Shown here piece after piece: positions 23,924 through 32,114 of a stretch of 64,000 nucleotides of DNA; positions within the stretch are counted from its first letter, which is position 1, and each line of letters opens with the position of its first letter. A model generated the notes under the pieces. It searched no databases. It worked only from the letters and a program-made list of their open reading frames with translations, and had not been told where the DNA came from. Made by a program: the position numbers and the translations under genes. Origin of the DNA: Chloroflexota bacterium (GTDB lineage Bacteria; Chloroflexota; Anaerolineae; Anaerolineales; VGOW01); NCBI GenBank assembly GCA_016875735.1, contig VGOW01000002.1:82909-146908 (forward strand), read 5' to 3'.

Positions 23924-25501
23924 CTATTTCAATCCCCACCGCTTCAGCCGCCGAGTCTCGCTCGGCTCGGGCGCGGGGATGACAACTTTCGATTGGGCTT
24001 CTTCAACCACGCGCCCCTCGGCCACTTCCCAAATGGAAACGGCCGGGAACAGTTTGAAGAACACGAGGAACATCAATCCAAACAACGCCAGCGACGCGGC
24101 GGTGAGCGAGAGTTCGGTGAGCGTGGGGCGGTAAAGAGCAATGGGGATGAGGCGCGCGTGAGTCATGGTGGGCACGATGATGTTCCACCGCTCCAGCCAC
24201 ATCCCCACCACCACGCACGCCGCCGAAATCACCGACGCCGTCACCAGCCGCGCCTTCAACCACGAACTCACTCCGAGTCCGACGCCCACGAGGAAAACCA
24301 TCAACAGTACCCAGCCGAGCGTGCGCGCCGTGGGCTCGGTGAGGGAGGCGCGAACGGGCAGGGTCTGTGGCGCGACCAGCGCCACCAATGTGAGCGCCGC
24401 CGCGATGGCCGAGGCCAGGGCATAGCGCGGACGGAACACCACGATCCGTTCGGCGGCGGCCGGCACCAATTTCGGAACCACCAGCACCCAGAACGCCACC
24501 GCCATCAAAGCCACCATCGCCCAAAAGCCGAAAGAAAACTCGCCCCACAGTTTCGCGGCCAGCACGGGGAACTCTTCGGTCTGCTGGCCCGCCGCAATGC
24601 TGAGGTGTTCGGCGTAAGTGAAATAGGCCCAAATCGCATTCATGGTCACGAACAACAAACCGAGATTTCGGTACTGCCGCTCGGCGATGTATTGCTCCAA
24701 CCCCAACACTTTCCGCACGGCGCTCATGGCGATGAACAACGCGCCGATGCCGGAGAAAATCGCGCCGACCACAAAATAGGGGCCGAAGATGGACGAATGC
24801 CAACCGGGCTGCACGGTCGTCGCCAGAATCCACGAAATGATGGTGTGCACCGACACCGCCACCGGGATGATGAACACGGCCATCACGGCAATCGCCTTCT
24901 CCAGCCGCGCCCATTGCGCGCGACTGCCGCGCCAGCCAATGGCGAGCAGGGTATACAGTTGGCGTTGCCACGCGGGCGCGGTCTCCGGGCAATTGTCGCG
25001 CAGGAGAGCCGCGTCGGGGATGAGAGGCAGATACAGGTAAGTGACCGAGCCGAGAAAATACGCCGTCACCGAGACCACGTCCCACAGGATGGGCGATTGC
25101 AGGCGGCCATGCAAAATGACGAAGAGCAATCGGTCGGGGCGGCCCATGTCGATAATGATTTGCAGCGTGCCGACGATGAGGGCAAAGGCGGTGATGGCCT
25201 CGGCCACGCGCGTGATGGGCCGCCGCCACTCCGCGCCGGTGACGCGCAGGATGGCGGAGATGAGCGTCCCGGCGTGGCTGATACCGATGAAGAAAATGAA
25301 GTTGACCATGTAGACGCCCCAATAGGTGGGGCGGTTCATGCCGGTCTCGCCGAGGCCGAGGGCCACTTGCCGGATATACATATACACGCCCCAGCCAATG
25401 ACCACCACCAGCCCCATCAGCATCAACCAGAAACGCAGGCCGGGCGCGGCGAAGAGCGGGTCGATTAGTTTCGTTTTGTCGTGTGCATCCACTTTGAGCA
25501 T
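23924..25501 (-). CDS. NrfD/PsrC-family quinone-reactive membrane subunit
   Basis: 525 aa with about ten transmembrane helices. Family features include WGVYMVNFIFFIGISHAGTLISAILR near residues 67-92, DMGRPDRLLF, and HTIISWILATTVQPGWHSSIFGPYFV. In CISM complexes (Mo subunit, FeS subunit, NrfD) this protein exchanges electrons with quinone in the membrane. The ATG lies 3 bp after the stop of the FeS gene. The C-terminal ~40 residues form a cytoplasmic or periplasmic tail rich in Glu and Arg. Confidence 0.93.
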   Translation of the reverse strand: MLKVDAHDKTKLIDPLFAAPGLRFWLMLMGLVVVIGWGVYMYIRQVALGLGETGMNRPTYWGVYMVNFIFFIGISHAGTLISAILRVTGAEWRRPITRVAEAITAFALIVGTLQIIIDMGRPDRLLFVILHGRLQSPILWDVVSVTAYFLGSVTYLYLPLIPDAALLRDNCPETAPAWQRQLYTLLAIGWRGSRAQWARLEKAIAVMAVFIIPVAVSVHTIISWILATTVQPGWHSSIFGPYFVVGAIFSGIGALFIAMSAVRKVLGLEQYIAERQYRNLGLLFVTMNAIWAYFTYAEHLSIAAGQQTEEFPVLAAKLWGEFSFGFWAMVALMAVAFWVLVVPKLVPAAAERIVVFRPRYALASAIAAALTLVALVAPQTLPVRASLTEPTARTLGWVLLMVFLVGVGLGVSSWLKARLVTASVISAACVVVGMWLERWNIIVPTMTHARLIPIALYRPTLTELSLTAASLALFGLMFLVFFKLFPAVSIWEVAEGRVVEEAQSKVVIPAPEPSETRRLKRWGLK

Positions 25502-25504
25502 CGC

Positions 25505-26230
25505 TTAGCCCTCACGCAGATAGATTACTTTAGGATGCGTGCCCACGTCTTCCAGCAGACGGAAAGCGCGCGGGCTTTTCGCCAACAGGGACACGGTGCT
25601 GTTCGGGTCGTCGAGGTCGCCGAAGAAACGCGCCTTGCCGGTGCAGGTTTGCACGCAGGCCGGAACGTATTCATCAGGGCGGAAGGCGCGGCCCTCGGCC
25701 TCAGCGCGGGCGCGCGCCTTTTGCAGACGGTGGAGGCAGAAGGTGCACTTCTCGACCACGCCTTTGGGCCGCACCGCCGGGCCTGCTAGCACGCCGTCGC
25801 CCTCAATCCGATCCGGATTCAAGTGCTCGGCCAACGAGCCTTCATATTCCGGCTCATACCAGTTGAAGTAGCGCACACCGTAAGGGCAGGCCACCGTGCA
25901 GAAGCGGCACCCAATGCAACGCGCATAATTCTGCTCGACGATGCCCTCGTCGTTTTTGAACGTGGCTTGCACCGGGCAGACTTTGACGCAGGGTGGGTTG
26001 TCGCAGTGCATGCAGGGGCGAGTCAGATAGCGCGTCGTCACGTTGGGGTACTCGCCGGTTTCCTCGGTGGGATTCACCGGCATGGGAAAAACGTCGTTCC
26101 AGCGAATGGCGCGGCCTTTCAAAGCTTCAACCGGGCTGACCACCGGCGTGTTGTTCTCAAACCGGCAGGCGATACTACACCCCTGGCAGGCCACACACTT
26201 ATCTAAATCAATCACCATTGACCAATGCAT
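25505..26230 (-). CDS. Four-cluster [4Fe-4S] subunit (PsrB/NrfC-like)
   Basis: 241 aa. Cys groups CVACQGCSIAC, CMHCDNPPCVKVCP, CIGCRFCTVACPYG and CTFCLHR...CVQTC give four [4Fe-4S] sites in the DmsB/PsrB/NrfC arrangement. It should wire the molybdopterin subunit to the NrfD subunit. The ATG at 26230 was used; the longer frame starting at 26257 only translates the TTTGGAG repeat upstream. No Tat or Sec signal is present, so export would be by hitchhiking with the Tat-signalled catalytic subunit. Confidence 0.93.
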   Translation of the reverse strand: MHWSMVIDLDKCVACQGCSIACRFENNTPVVSPVEALKGRAIRWNDVFPMPVNPTEETGEYPNVTTRYLTRPCMHCDNPPCVKVCPVQATFKNDEGIVEQNYARCIGCRFCTVACPYGVRYFNWYEPEYEGSLAEHLNPDRIEGDGVLAGPAVRPKGVVEKCTFCLHRLQKARARAEAEGRAFRPDEYVPACVQTCTGKARFFGDLDDPNSTVSLLAKSPRAFRLLEDVGTHPKVIYLREG

Positions 26231-26235
26231 GAGGC

Positions 26236-26316
26236 AACTCCAAACTTCAAATTTCAAACTTCAAACTTCAAAACTCAAATGCGGGTTTGGGGTTTGAAAT
26301 TTGGAGTTTGAAGTTT
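26236..26316. repeat. Heptamer fold-back repeat (CTTCAAA / TTTGGAG)
   Basis: Heptads CTTCAAA, TTTCAAA, CTTCAAA, CTTCAAA, ACTCAAA fold onto TTTGGGG, TTTGAAA, TTTGGAG, TTTGAAG. The tract fills the gap between the molybdopterin-subunit stop and the leader of the FeS-subunit gene. The same unit family occurs at 42163-42236 and 53394-53481. Confidence 0.85.
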
Positions 26317-28734
26317 TCACGCTCGATACACTTTCACTCTGGTATTGGTGAAGGCGGCTAACCCGCTCGCCGGTTCGCTGGCCGGGTTGAGAAGGGCCAA
26401 GCCATTCACGCCGCGATCTTTGGCCCAGCGGCCAATGGCGGTGTGCCCCTGATTGTGCGGCAGGTTCATCACGTCGGGGCGCAGGGCCTTCACCAATCGC
26501 ACCTTCGTCTTCGCTCTGCCGAAGGGACTCTCCACCCACACTTCATCTTTGTCGCGCAGGCCGAGTTCGTGCGCGGCCTCTGGATTCATTTCCAGCCACG
26601 AGTCCCACGTCTCGCCCACCGTCATGCCGCTGATTTCCTGCAAGGTCGGCATATTGGCCGCCGCTCCCACCGGGCCAAGGCTCATCAAGGTGATCACGTT
26701 CAGCACGAAAGGATACTCAGCCGGGTCGCCCGCGTAGGGTGTCGGTTCGTAATGGGGCAAGCTCACCGCATCGCCTGATTGCGAAATGCCCAGCCTCGCC
26801 AGTTCCTCCTTGCTCAGTTCGGAAAGGGCGAAATAGAGTTCGCGGCTATAGAAATCAAAATAGCCGTCGCGCGGCGCGTTGAGCCGGTCACGCCCCACCA
26901 CTTCGTTGACCCACTTCTCGCTCCCGCGCCGGGCAAAGTGATAGCCGGGCGCAATCCACACGCCGAGTTCTTTTAGCGTGGCCCAATCCGTTCCGACATT
27001 CTTCAAACGGAATTGCAGTAACTCCTCGAAAGAATTCCACGGGAATGCCGAAGCGATTGGCCCGCCCATGGCTTGGGCGACGCGCAGAAGGAAGTCGCCG
27101 GTGTTGAGCGTGTCATGGCGCGGCGGGATGGCCGGTTGCCGCAAGCCCACGCCGGGATAGCCCAGGCCTTCAACGGCGTCATCCTGCCAGCGTTCGAGGA
27201 AGGTTGGCTCCGGGAGGATGAGGTCGGCATATTGCGCCGACTCGTCCATGAACGACGAAAATGAGACGATGAACGGAATCTTGTCGAAGGCTTCAACAAA
27301 GCGCCCGCCGCCGGGGGTTTCGTACACGGGGTTGGCGTCGTAGAGGAACAACGCCTCCACCGGGTAACCGGCCCCCTGAAGGGGATCTTCGACCAGCACC
27401 CGGTCGGCCACGGCTTGATACGCATGGCGAGCGAGCGGGAACAACGTGCCCGCGCCATCCACTCGTTCAGCCGCGCGGCCTTTCTCGGCAATCGAGTCAG
27501 CCGGGAGGGCCGGCCATTCTTCCGGAGCGAAGTAGCGTTGCGTCATCACCCCGCCGGGCTTCTCGATACTGCCCACCAGCGCATTGAGCATATGAACGGC
27601 CATGGCGGCATACACACCGCCGAGGCTGCCATTGAGCAACCCGCCTTTGCCGGGCAGGATGGCGACGGCCGGTTTGTTTCCGGCGAACTCGCCCGCCAGC
27701 CGCGAGATGGTGGTGGCCGGCACGCCGGTAATCTGTTCGACTTTGGCCGGGTCGTAGTTTTCCAACACAAACGACTTGAAGCCTTTGTGTGATTTGCCGT
27801 CGCTGTCTTTGAAATCCTCGAAGCCGAAGCTGTAGTTCTGGATGAAATCGGAATCGACCAGCCCGGCGCGAATGATGACGTTGGCCATGCCGAGGGCGAG
27901 GGCGGCGTCCGTGCCGGGAATGATGGGAATCCACTCGTCGGCCTTCGCGCCGGTGACGCCCTGCCGCGGATCAATCACCACCACTTTGCCGCGGTCGGCG
28001 CGGCCCCGGCGCAGGTACGAATAACCGGCGACCATGCGCTGGGGCGTGCGTCCGGCTTCCAGCAGGCTCGCGCCGAAAGAGAGAATGTAGTTGCTGTTTT
28101 CAAGATCGTAGGCCGGAAGATCGTAAATGCCCTGCGTGAGGTACATCGCCAGCCGCGCCGCTTCGACGTTGAGGCTGTCGTGCGAGACGACGTTGGGCGA
28201 GCCGACGGCTTGCATGAAACGTTCGATGAGGGGGCGCATCTGTCCGCGCGTTTCACCGTAGAGAAAGGCGGCGCGCTCGGGGTGGCCGGCGGCGCGCAGG
28301 CCATTCAGTTTTTGCGCCACAAGTTGAACGGCCTCATCCCACGTGATTGACTCCCATTGACCTGAGCCGGTCTGTTTCATCGGGCCGGTGAGCCGATCTG
28401 GGTTGTAGAGCAATTCCGGGGCGGCCTGCCCTTTGGGGCACAGCGCGCCGAGGTTGATCGGGTGCATGGGGTTGCCTTCGAGCTTGACCACGTGGCCGTC
28501 GGCGACGCGAGCGAGGAGGCCGCACCCGCTGGGGCAGAGCGAACACACGCCCGGCACAATCACGTCTTCGGCAGAGGTGACGAGAGTGCCGGCGGCGGCT
28601 TGCACCGATTGGGCGATCAGCAGACTCTGCCAGCCGCCCATCACCGCCATGCTGCCGATGGTGGTGGCCGCCAGTTTGAGGAATTGGCGGCGAGTAAGGC
28701 CTATCCGAGACGCGGTCGAAGGAGGGCAAGTCAT
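26317..28734 (-). CDS. Tat-exported molybdopterin oxidoreductase catalytic subunit (CISM family)
   Basis: 805 aa. A twin-arginine signal (LTRRQFLKLAA, R15-R16) leads into a hydrophobic stretch ending near residue 48. The proximal [4Fe-4S] ligands are C64, C67, C71 and C99. MGD-domain features follow (GETRGQM, ADEWIPIIPGTDAALALG, and a C-terminal molydopterin-dinucleotide-binding domain with LPHNQGHTAIGRW). At the segment that usually carries the Mo-ligating Cys or Ser (GSPN-x3-H-x-S) the residue is Asn189. Start at 28734, directly after the diheme cytochrome gene. The physiological substrate is not evident; sulfur oxyanions, polysulfide and arsenic compounds are family possibilities. Confidence 0.9.
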   Translation of the reverse strand: MTCPPSTASRIGLTRRQFLKLAATTIGSMAVMGGWQSLLIAQSVQAAAGTLVTSAEDVIVPGVCSLCPSGCGLLARVADGHVVKLEGNPMHPINLGALCPKGQAAPELLYNPDRLTGPMKQTGSGQWESITWDEAVQLVAQKLNGLRAAGHPERAAFLYGETRGQMRPLIERFMQAVGSPNVVSHDSLNVEAARLAMYLTQGIYDLPAYDLENSNYILSFGASLLEAGRTPQRMVAGYSYLRRGRADRGKVVVIDPRQGVTGAKADEWIPIIPGTDAALALGMANVIIRAGLVDSDFIQNYSFGFEDFKDSDGKSHKGFKSFVLENYDPAKVEQITGVPATTISRLAGEFAGNKPAVAILPGKGGLLNGSLGGVYAAMAVHMLNALVGSIEKPGGVMTQRYFAPEEWPALPADSIAEKGRAAERVDGAGTLFPLARHAYQAVADRVLVEDPLQGAGYPVEALFLYDANPVYETPGGGRFVEAFDKIPFIVSFSSFMDESAQYADLILPEPTFLERWQDDAVEGLGYPGVGLRQPAIPPRHDTLNTGDFLLRVAQAMGGPIASAFPWNSFEELLQFRLKNVGTDWATLKELGVWIAPGYHFARRGSEKWVNEVVGRDRLNAPRDGYFDFYSRELYFALSELSKEELARLGISQSGDAVSLPHYEPTPYAGDPAEYPFVLNVITLMSLGPVGAAANMPTLQEISGMTVGETWDSWLEMNPEAAHELGLRDKDEVWVESPFGRAKTKVRLVKALRPDVMNLPHNQGHTAIGRWAKDRGVNGLALLNPASEPASGLAAFTNTRVKVYRA

Positions 28735-28735
28735 T

Positions 28736-29329
28736 TCAGTTGCCTCCTCGCGTCGGAAAAGTTTGATGGGGCACGCGCATCAGTTGGGCCGGCGGCAGGA
28801 GATAGGTGTCGGGCGGCGGCTGAATTTCGCCGTCGGCCAGCCCGGTCACGAACGTCACCAGCGCTTCGAGTTGCTCATCGGTGAGCTGGCCTTCGAACGC
28901 AGGCATCCCACTGCGCGTCTTCCCGCGCAGAATCGCGGAGCGGATTTTTCCCTCTTTCAGCGCCGTGCTGCGCAGTTCCACGCCGAAGATGCCCTCGCCC
29001 TTTTGGCCGTGACAAGCGGCGCAGGCAATGTCGTAGAGTTCCGCGCCGTCGGCGACGCCGGGGGCGACGAGCACGCCCGGCAGGGTGGGCACTTGATCAG
29101 GCTGGCCGCGCGCGGCCCACAACAAACCGCGCAGGGTGCGCGGGCCGCCGCCACCGGGGCTGACGTGGCAGGTGGCGCAGGCTTCGCCGGTGCGGGCGGC
29201 GTATTCGGGCAGGGCGTGAACCGGATGCGCGTTTGACCACAGAGTGACGGCAAGATACATCACCACCGCCAGCATGGCGATGGTGATGTATTGAAAAATG
29301 CGAGTGAAGCCGAGAGAGATAAGTTTCAT
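28736..29329 (-). CDS. Membrane-anchored diheme cytochrome c
   Basis: 197 aa. An N-terminal hydrophobic helix (residues ~10-30) is a signal anchor or uncleaved TM. Two heme c motifs are present: CATCH at about residue 51 and CAACH at about 107, the second within a class I cytochrome domain (GAELYDIACAACHGQKGEG with GMPAFEGQLTDEQLEALVTFV supplying the axial Met). The first motif stands alone. The gene is between the tetraheme cytochrome and the molybdopterin subunit genes, and probably carries electrons between them in the periplasm. Confidence 0.9.
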   Translation of the reverse strand: MKLISLGFTRIFQYITIAMLAVVMYLAVTLWSNAHPVHALPEYAARTGEACATCHVSPGGGGPRTLRGLLWAARGQPDQVPTLPGVLVAPGVADGAELYDIACAACHGQKGEGIFGVELRSTALKEGKIRSAILRGKTRSGMPAFEGQLTDEQLEALVTFVTGLADGEIQPPPDTYLLPPAQLMRVPHQTFPTRGGN

Positions 29330-29339
29330 AGATATGACG

Positions 29340-29385
29340 GGATGAAGGCTGAAGGATGTGGAGTTCTCATCCTTCAGCCTTCTGT
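29340..29385. repeat. Heptamer fold-back repeat (GATGAAG / CTTCAGC)
   Basis: GGATGAAGGCTGAAGGATG pairs with CATCCTTCAGCCTTC around a TGGAGTTCT loop, between the two cytochrome genes. This is one of the tightest hairpins of the class in the window. Confidence 0.75.
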
Positions 29386-29394
29386 ATTCACCTT

Positions 29395-30852
29395 TTATTT
29401 GGTGGGCAGGGTCTGGGCGTAGGTCATCAAGTCAATGATGTCTTGCAGCGTCCAGCCAAGATTCCAACCGGCAGGCATGGCTTCGCCGGGGACGCCGACG
29501 GTCGCCTTGTTGAAGAACTCCCAGGGATTGTCGGCGGCAACGGTGCCGAAGTATTCGGGTTCCTGGTCGTCGCCAAAGTTGAGGGTCTTGCCATCTTCGC
29601 CATGGCAGACTTTGCAAACGCTGTCAAATAGTTGTTTGCCATGAGCGGCGTCTCCGCCAACGATGGTCTTGTCATCATTGATGAAGGCGCTCTTGTCCAC
29701 CACATCCTTCTGGATGAAAGCCGCGAGGCGGGCAAAGTCGTCAGCAGTCATATGGGAAGAGAAGTTGTGGTCGGCGTTCTTGGTGCCATCCAGCCAGGCG
29801 GTTAGGTCGGCAAGGGACATGGTGGCGGCATTGAGAATGCCAGGGAAGCCGGTCTGGTGCGAGCCGGAGCCGTAGCGTCCGTCCACGCCTTTGTAATCCC
29901 AGCCGTGACATTCTTTGCAACGCCAAGTGACCGCGCCGGTGCGGGTGTTGGTGGTTTGGGTCTTCCAGAGAGGTTGATCACCTTCGGGGGCTTCCACGCC
30001 AAAGGCCGCGAACCATTCGTCGTAGATGCGTCCGCCTTCGGTCACTGGGCTGGCCATCGGCAGGGTAGCGACATAGGCAATTACGTCAGCGTATTCTTGA
30101 TCCGTCCAGCCATTATCAATGCCGGAAGGCATGTCGGGCACGTTGGGTTGGCCAAAGCGCAACTTGCCCAGCAACTCCAACGCGTCCTCGTTGGCAATAG
30201 TGGCCGGGTACTCCGGAGCGTTGTCGGGATGAAAACTGATGGCCAACCCTTCGGGGCCATGGCAATCGGTGCAGTTGTCGCCGAACAGCGTTTTGCCGTT
30301 GGCCGCGTCGCCGTTGATCGGCTGGCCGTCTACGACAATGGCGCTGGTGTCAATTAGCTCATTGCTGATAAACAGGGCGAGATCGGTCAGGGCTTGCTCA
30401 TCCATCAAGGCCGAGTAATCATGGTCTTTATTGGTTGAGCCTTTGAGGATGTCCAGAATGGCGTTGGGATCTTTACCAACATCAGCCATTACACCGACAA
30501 AAGGTTTGTTGCCATTGAAATCCCAGCCATGGCATTTCACACAACGATAGGATTTTTCGATCGTGGTGTCCTCGGCATTGGCCGCCACCCATTGCGGATT
30601 CATCTGCGCCGGTACCTCTACTGCGAGTTCTTCAAAAAAGTTGTCGTATAGTTTGCCGCCGCGCAGAGAATCGCCGACCAACGCAGGCGCAGGCGGAGGT
30701 TCGGTTGGCGGTGGGGTGGCGGCCGGGGGATTGGTCGGGCTGACCGCCTCGGTGGGCGCGGCTGTGGGAGTAGCCTGACCACACGCCGCGATAATCAAAA
30801 TAGCGCACACTGTCAGGGCCGTTAACCAGATTAGTTGGGATTTGTGTTTCAT
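29395..30852 (-). CDS. Tetraheme cytochrome c lipoprotein with internal duplication
   Basis: 485 aa. A lipoprotein signal (lipobox IIAAC) is followed by a Thr/Pro/Ala tether. Four CxxCH motifs occur: CVKCHGWDF, CTDCHGPEG, CKECHGWDY and CKVCHGEDG. They belong to two homologous halves of about 210 residues, each with a GG-K/R-L/I-YD start, a CHGWD heme, a KDHDY/NADHNF helix region, then a second heme and a GW-T-x-Q-x-I helix. The ATG at 30852 has a GGAG Shine-Dalgarno. It heads the minus-strand operon and is the likely extracytoplasmic electron acceptor or donor. Confidence 0.9.
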   Translation of the reverse strand: MKHKSQLIWLTALTVCAILIIAACGQATPTAAPTEAVSPTNPPAATPPPTEPPPAPALVGDSLRGGKLYDNFFEELAVEVPAQMNPQWVAANAEDTTIEKSYRCVKCHGWDFNGNKPFVGVMADVGKDPNAILDILKGSTNKDHDYSALMDEQALTDLALFISNELIDTSAIVVDGQPINGDAANGKTLFGDNCTDCHGPEGLAISFHPDNAPEYPATIANEDALELLGKLRFGQPNVPDMPSGIDNGWTDQEYADVIAYVATLPMASPVTEGGRIYDEWFAAFGVEAPEGDQPLWKTQTTNTRTGAVTWRCKECHGWDYKGVDGRYGSGSHQTGFPGILNAATMSLADLTAWLDGTKNADHNFSSHMTADDFARLAAFIQKDVVDKSAFINDDKTIVGGDAAHGKQLFDSVCKVCHGEDGKTLNFGDDQEPEYFGTVAADNPWEFFNKATVGVPGEAMPAGWNLGWTLQDIIDLMTYAQTLPTK

Positions 30853-30931
30853 AACTTCTTTCTCCTCTGCCAAAAAGATGAGTGTGGGGTAAGAACCCTT
30901 TCGCCTATCCTATAACTATCTCGCGTCACTT

Positions 30932-30952
30932 TTGTGTGCCAGAGTGTCACAA
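30932..30952. promoter_or_regulatory. Candidate operator: TTGTG-N11-CACAA inverted repeat
   Basis: An inverted repeat TTGTG...CACAA with an 11 bp spacer lies in the 164 bp gap between the divergent cytochrome operon and the second two-component system. It resembles a CRP/FNR-type half-site (TGTG/CACA) but the spacing is wider than the TGTGA-N6-TCACA consensus, so the protein is unknown. Confidence 0.3.
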
Positions 30953-30987
30953 TTACGTCCTCCCCGACACGAAGTCTGAATAAAGGT

Positions 30988-30996
30988 TGCTATAAT
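30988..30996 (+). promoter_or_regulatory. Extended -10 promoter of the second histidine kinase gene
   Basis: TGC followed by TATAAT (30991-30996) forms an extended -10 element. There is no good -35, which extended -10 promoters do not require. The kinase ATG is at 31017 with a GGGAG Shine-Dalgarno at 31004-31008. Confidence 0.65.
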
Positions 30997-31016
30997 AGTT
31001 TTTGGGAGAACAAGAC

Positions 31017-32114
31017 ATGACAAGTATCACGGCGACCAATGATGTTCATCCTGCCCTGCGGAGCGATCCGCAAAGTGTTGTTCGGGTAATCCAGTGGACA
31101 CTGCCGCTGATGCTTTTCGCGATCGTTGCGCTATATGAAGGTTGGGAACACGTCATTGTCAAAGGGCAGTCGCTCACCGACATTCACCTGACCGGCGAGG
31201 TCTTCTTCTTCGGCGTCCTCGGCCCTGCGGCGGTGTTTGGGGCGCTCACCTATATTCGGCGGCTCCTCGCCATCCAATGGAGCGCGCGCGTGGAACTGGA
31301 GCGGCTCAACCACGAACTGGAGTCGCGAGTGGCTGAACGCACCGCCGTGCTCGAACAACGCAACGGTGAATTGGCGCGAGCCAACTTTGAATTACAACAA
31401 CTGGATCAGATGAAGTCGGATTTTGTGGCGCTGGTCAGCCACGAGCTACGGGCGCCCCTCACGGCTCTCAATGGCGGCTTGGAGTTGGCCCTGCAACAAA
31501 CCGATTCGCTCCCGCCCGCCGCCCGCCGCACACTGGAAGTGATGATGCATGAGAGCGACCGCCTCACCCGTTTCGTGCAAACCATCCTCGACCTATCGAG
31601 GATGGAAGCCGGAAAACTTATCTTGACCTTCGGCCCGGTGGCGGCGATGCCTCTCCTGCAACACGCCGTCGAGATTGTCATGCCCGACAACCGCCGCTCC
31701 ATACATTGGGACGTGCCGCGCAACCTGCCGCCATTGTGGGCCGATGAAACCTATCTCGAAGAGATATTTCGCAACCTGCTTCGGAACGCGGACAAATATT
31801 CGCCGCCCGATCAGCCGATTCACATTGCCGCCTCTGTCACCGGCCATTGCATCGAACTGCGTGTGACCGATCACGGCCCCGGCATTCCGGCGGAGATGCA
31901 GGAGCACATCTTCGAGCAGTTCTATCGCGGGCATCGCGGCGAAAACGCGCCTCCCGGCTGGGGGTTGGGGTTGCATATTGCGCGCAAGCTGGCCGAGGCG
32001 CAGAACGGCGCCCTCCGCCTGCATTCGCCGGCTCACGGGAACGGCGCGCCGGGCGCGACGTTCATCGTGTCGGTGCCGGTTGCCGAAAGCCCGGACGAGA
32101 CTAGCGATGGCTGA
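31017..32114 (+). CDS. Membrane histidine kinase, small two-TM sensor
   Basis: 365 aa. Two hydrophobic helices (about residues 24-44 and 63-85) enclose a short loop of about 20 residues. A coiled linker (LERLNHELESRVAERTAVLEQRNGELARANFELQQLDQ) leads to HisKA with the phospho-acceptor His in LVSHELRAPLTALNG. HATPase_c follows with NLLRNADKYS, DHGPGIP and GWGLGLHIA. The tiny sensory part suggests input through the membrane or a partner protein. It lies divergent to the respiratory operon, an arrangement consistent with controlling it. The start at 31017 was chosen over an in-frame TTG at 31002. Confidence 0.92.
   Translation: MTSITATNDVHPALRSDPQSVVRVIQWTLPLMLFAIVALYEGWEHVIVKGQSLTDIHLTGEVFFFGVLGPAAVFGALTYIRRLLAIQWSARVELERLNHELESRVAERTAVLEQRNGELARANFELQQLDQMKSDFVALVSHELRAPLTALNGGLELALQQTDSLPPAARRTLEVMMHESDRLTRFVQTILDLSRMEAGKLILTFGPVAAMPLLQHAVEIVMPDNRRSIHWDVPRNLPPLWADETYLEEIFRNLLRNADKYSPPDQPIHIAASVTGHCIELRVTDHGPGIPAEMQEHIFEQFYRGHRGENAPPGWGLGLHIARKLAEAQNGALRLHSPAHGNGAPGATFIVSVPVAESPDETSDG

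Noticed and set aside
23993..25468. Long open frame (491 codons) on the plus strand opposite the NrfD gene, and a minus frame at 24003-25322
   Set aside because: His/Arg-rich non-protein-like composition; the NrfD frame has ten hydrophobic helices and family motifs.
21949..30852. Assignment of the operon as alternative complex III
   Set aside because: The FeS and Mo subunits are separate, the Tat signal and FeS ligands of a catalytic Mo subunit are present, and only one NrfD gene is found; ActA/ActD/ActE/ActF counterparts are not all there.
30932..30952. CRP/FNR binding site
   Set aside because: The half-sites resemble TGTG/CACA, but the 9 bp between TGTGT and TCACA is not the 6 bp spacing of CRP/FNR, so only an unnamed operator is listed.
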